Origin: an uncultured Lachnospiraceae bacterium | GTDB taxonomy: Bacteria; Bacillota_A; Clostridia; Lachnospirales; Lachnospiraceae | Direction of reading: 5' to 3' | Length of the DNA stretch: 5,186 nt | Assembly: GCA_947564305.1 (NCBI GenBank) | Contig: CANOBT010000300.1 | Span: 1 to 5,186, forward strand | In this document: positions 4,309 to 5,186 of the stretch, piece by piece | How the letters are laid out: every line of letters begins with the position of its first letter | Numbering within the stretch: the first letter of the stretch is position 1 | Made by a program: the position numbers and the translations under genes | The notes under the pieces: generated by a model | The model's input: the letters and a program-made list of their open reading frames with translations, nothing else | What the model was told of the DNA's origin: nothing | Database searches by the model: none

Positions 4309-5082
4309 TCAAATTTTATTAACAATACTTCCTTTATTTGTGTAATTCCTTGCCATGCTTATCTTCTTCTGCTTTTCTTCCTGATCTCTCTGATCCCACT
4401 TTTTATATAATTCAATTACATTCGTGTAATATTTTGAACCTTCCAGTTCATTTAAAACAGCAATATTATAGTATAAAACATAAACCATCATCAAATATGT
4501 CTGATGCAATGATTGATATACTACAGATTCATCTGCTGTTCCATGAGAAAAATGCATTGCAAAAAACTCTAAATTGTTTAATGCCTCAGTCACTATATTT
4601 CCCATAAATTTTTGAATAATAACTGATCGATTCAAGGAAATTGTTGCTTCTTTTTTCTCATCGTTAACCTTAACTTTAGCCACTTTATCTATATTAAGAT
4701 TTAAGTTGTAAATTTCATCAGCTTGCATAACAGCCTGTATAAATTTATCAGATTGTCGAATAGTTTCAATTTTTCTTGCTCCTTCTTCTCCTAAAAAAGA
4801 ATTTAATTCTGTTTTATCGAAAACATCTATTTTACTTTTGTCAATCTTCTTAACAATTTCCATTAATCCGGAATTTTTATAAACAAATTGTATAGGTGCA
4901 TACTTTTTCAAAATATTGTTTTTATAATACTCGGCAAGGTCTATAGCCCTTTGAATACATTCTATATTCATTTTTGAACGTTCGGCTTTAGTAGTAAGTG
5001 TATATTGCCAAACTCCGATAATTCCACCAATTACAACTGCCAAACTTGCTACAATTTGAGTAACATAATACACATTCTCCAA
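4309..5082 (-). CDS. Membrane-anchored hypothetical protein, about 257 aa
   Basis: One N-terminal membrane helix (residues about 6-27, VTQIVASLAVVIGGIIGVW) is followed by a long charged helical domain that is probably cytoplasmic. This layout is common in DUF4760-like and other uncharacterised proteins found in mobile elements and defence islands; no catalytic motif is visible and the family is not firmly recognised. The start is uncertain: the first in-frame initiator is TTG at 5082 with only a weak GGA upstream, and no in-frame ATG precedes it. The frame stays open to a TAG at 5137-5139. An ATG at 5126 reaches this frame only if the A-run at 5114-5117 had one more base. The gene is much more AT-rich than the operon to its left, so it was probably acquired separately. 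Confidence 0.75.
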   Translation of the reverse strand: MENVYYVTQIVASLAVVIGGIIGVWQYTLTTKAERSKMNIECIQRAIDLAEYYKNNILKKYAPIQFVYKNSGLMEIVKKIDKSKIDVFDKTELNSFLGEEGARKIETIRQSDKFIQAVMQADEIYNLNLNIDKVAKVKVNDEKKEATISLNRSVIIQKFMGNIVTEALNNLEFFAMHFSHGTADESVVYQSLHQTYLMMVYVLYYNIAVLNELEGSKYYTNVIELYKKWDQRDQEEKQKKISMARNYTNKGSIVNKI

Positions 5083-5186
5083 AATAGTTCCATCTGTTAA
5101 AGCATGGTTTACATTTTGTGCTCCATTAATACTATACTAAACACCGATTAGATTTGCAGTTTATACTTTAGTTTTCATACAAAAAG

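Noticed and set aside
1..5186. CRISPR array or retron-like inverted structure
   Set aside because: No series of regularly spaced repeats and no reverse transcriptase motif is visible; the only repeats are the short pairs and operator half-sites described.

Overview
The window looks like part of a mobile genetic element from a low-GC Gram-positive bacterium, most likely a gut clostridium of the Lachnospiraceae type. This rests on AGGAGG-like ribosome binding sites, the style of the tyrosine integrase, compact genes and sharply changing base composition. No taxon marker gene is present, so the assignment is an inference.

Left part (1-1430): a complete tyrosine recombinase reads rightwards into an intergenic stretch. 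That stretch holds three pairs of short direct repeats, each with an 11-bp period. This is the layout of an integrase attachment region with arm-type binding sites on both sides of a core.

Centre (1432-1730, minus strand): the most unusual object here. A self-contained transcription unit has a sigma70-type promoter, a tRNA 3' half, about 125 nt of spacer, the matching tRNA 5' half, and a terminator. The two halves have fully complementary 7-bp acceptor strands and carry the conserved D-arm and T-arm bases, but they lie in reversed order, as in circularly permuted tRNA genes. A 45-codon open frame fills the spacer.

Control region (1744-2192): a small ribbon-helix-helix-like protein (minus) and a HIRAN-domain gene (plus) are divergently transcribed. 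Both have good promoters, and a cluster of GCAATA/TATTGC half-sites overlaps the -35 box of one promoter and the spacer of the other. Autoregulation by the small protein is likely.

Right operon (2193-4099, plus): HIRAN-domain protein, 64-aa small protein, 140-aa unknown protein and a ParB-like-fold protein are tightly packed. Two pairs overlap, one gap contains stacked hairpins that may hide a ribosome binding site, and the run ends in a clear terminator.

Far right (4130-5186, minus): AT-rich DNA of different composition. It holds a membrane-anchored protein of unknown role and, directly after its stop codon, a tiny transcription unit. That unit has a near-consensus promoter, a palindromic operator and two overlapping short reading frames, and ends in a hairpin. 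This looks like a separately acquired cargo module.
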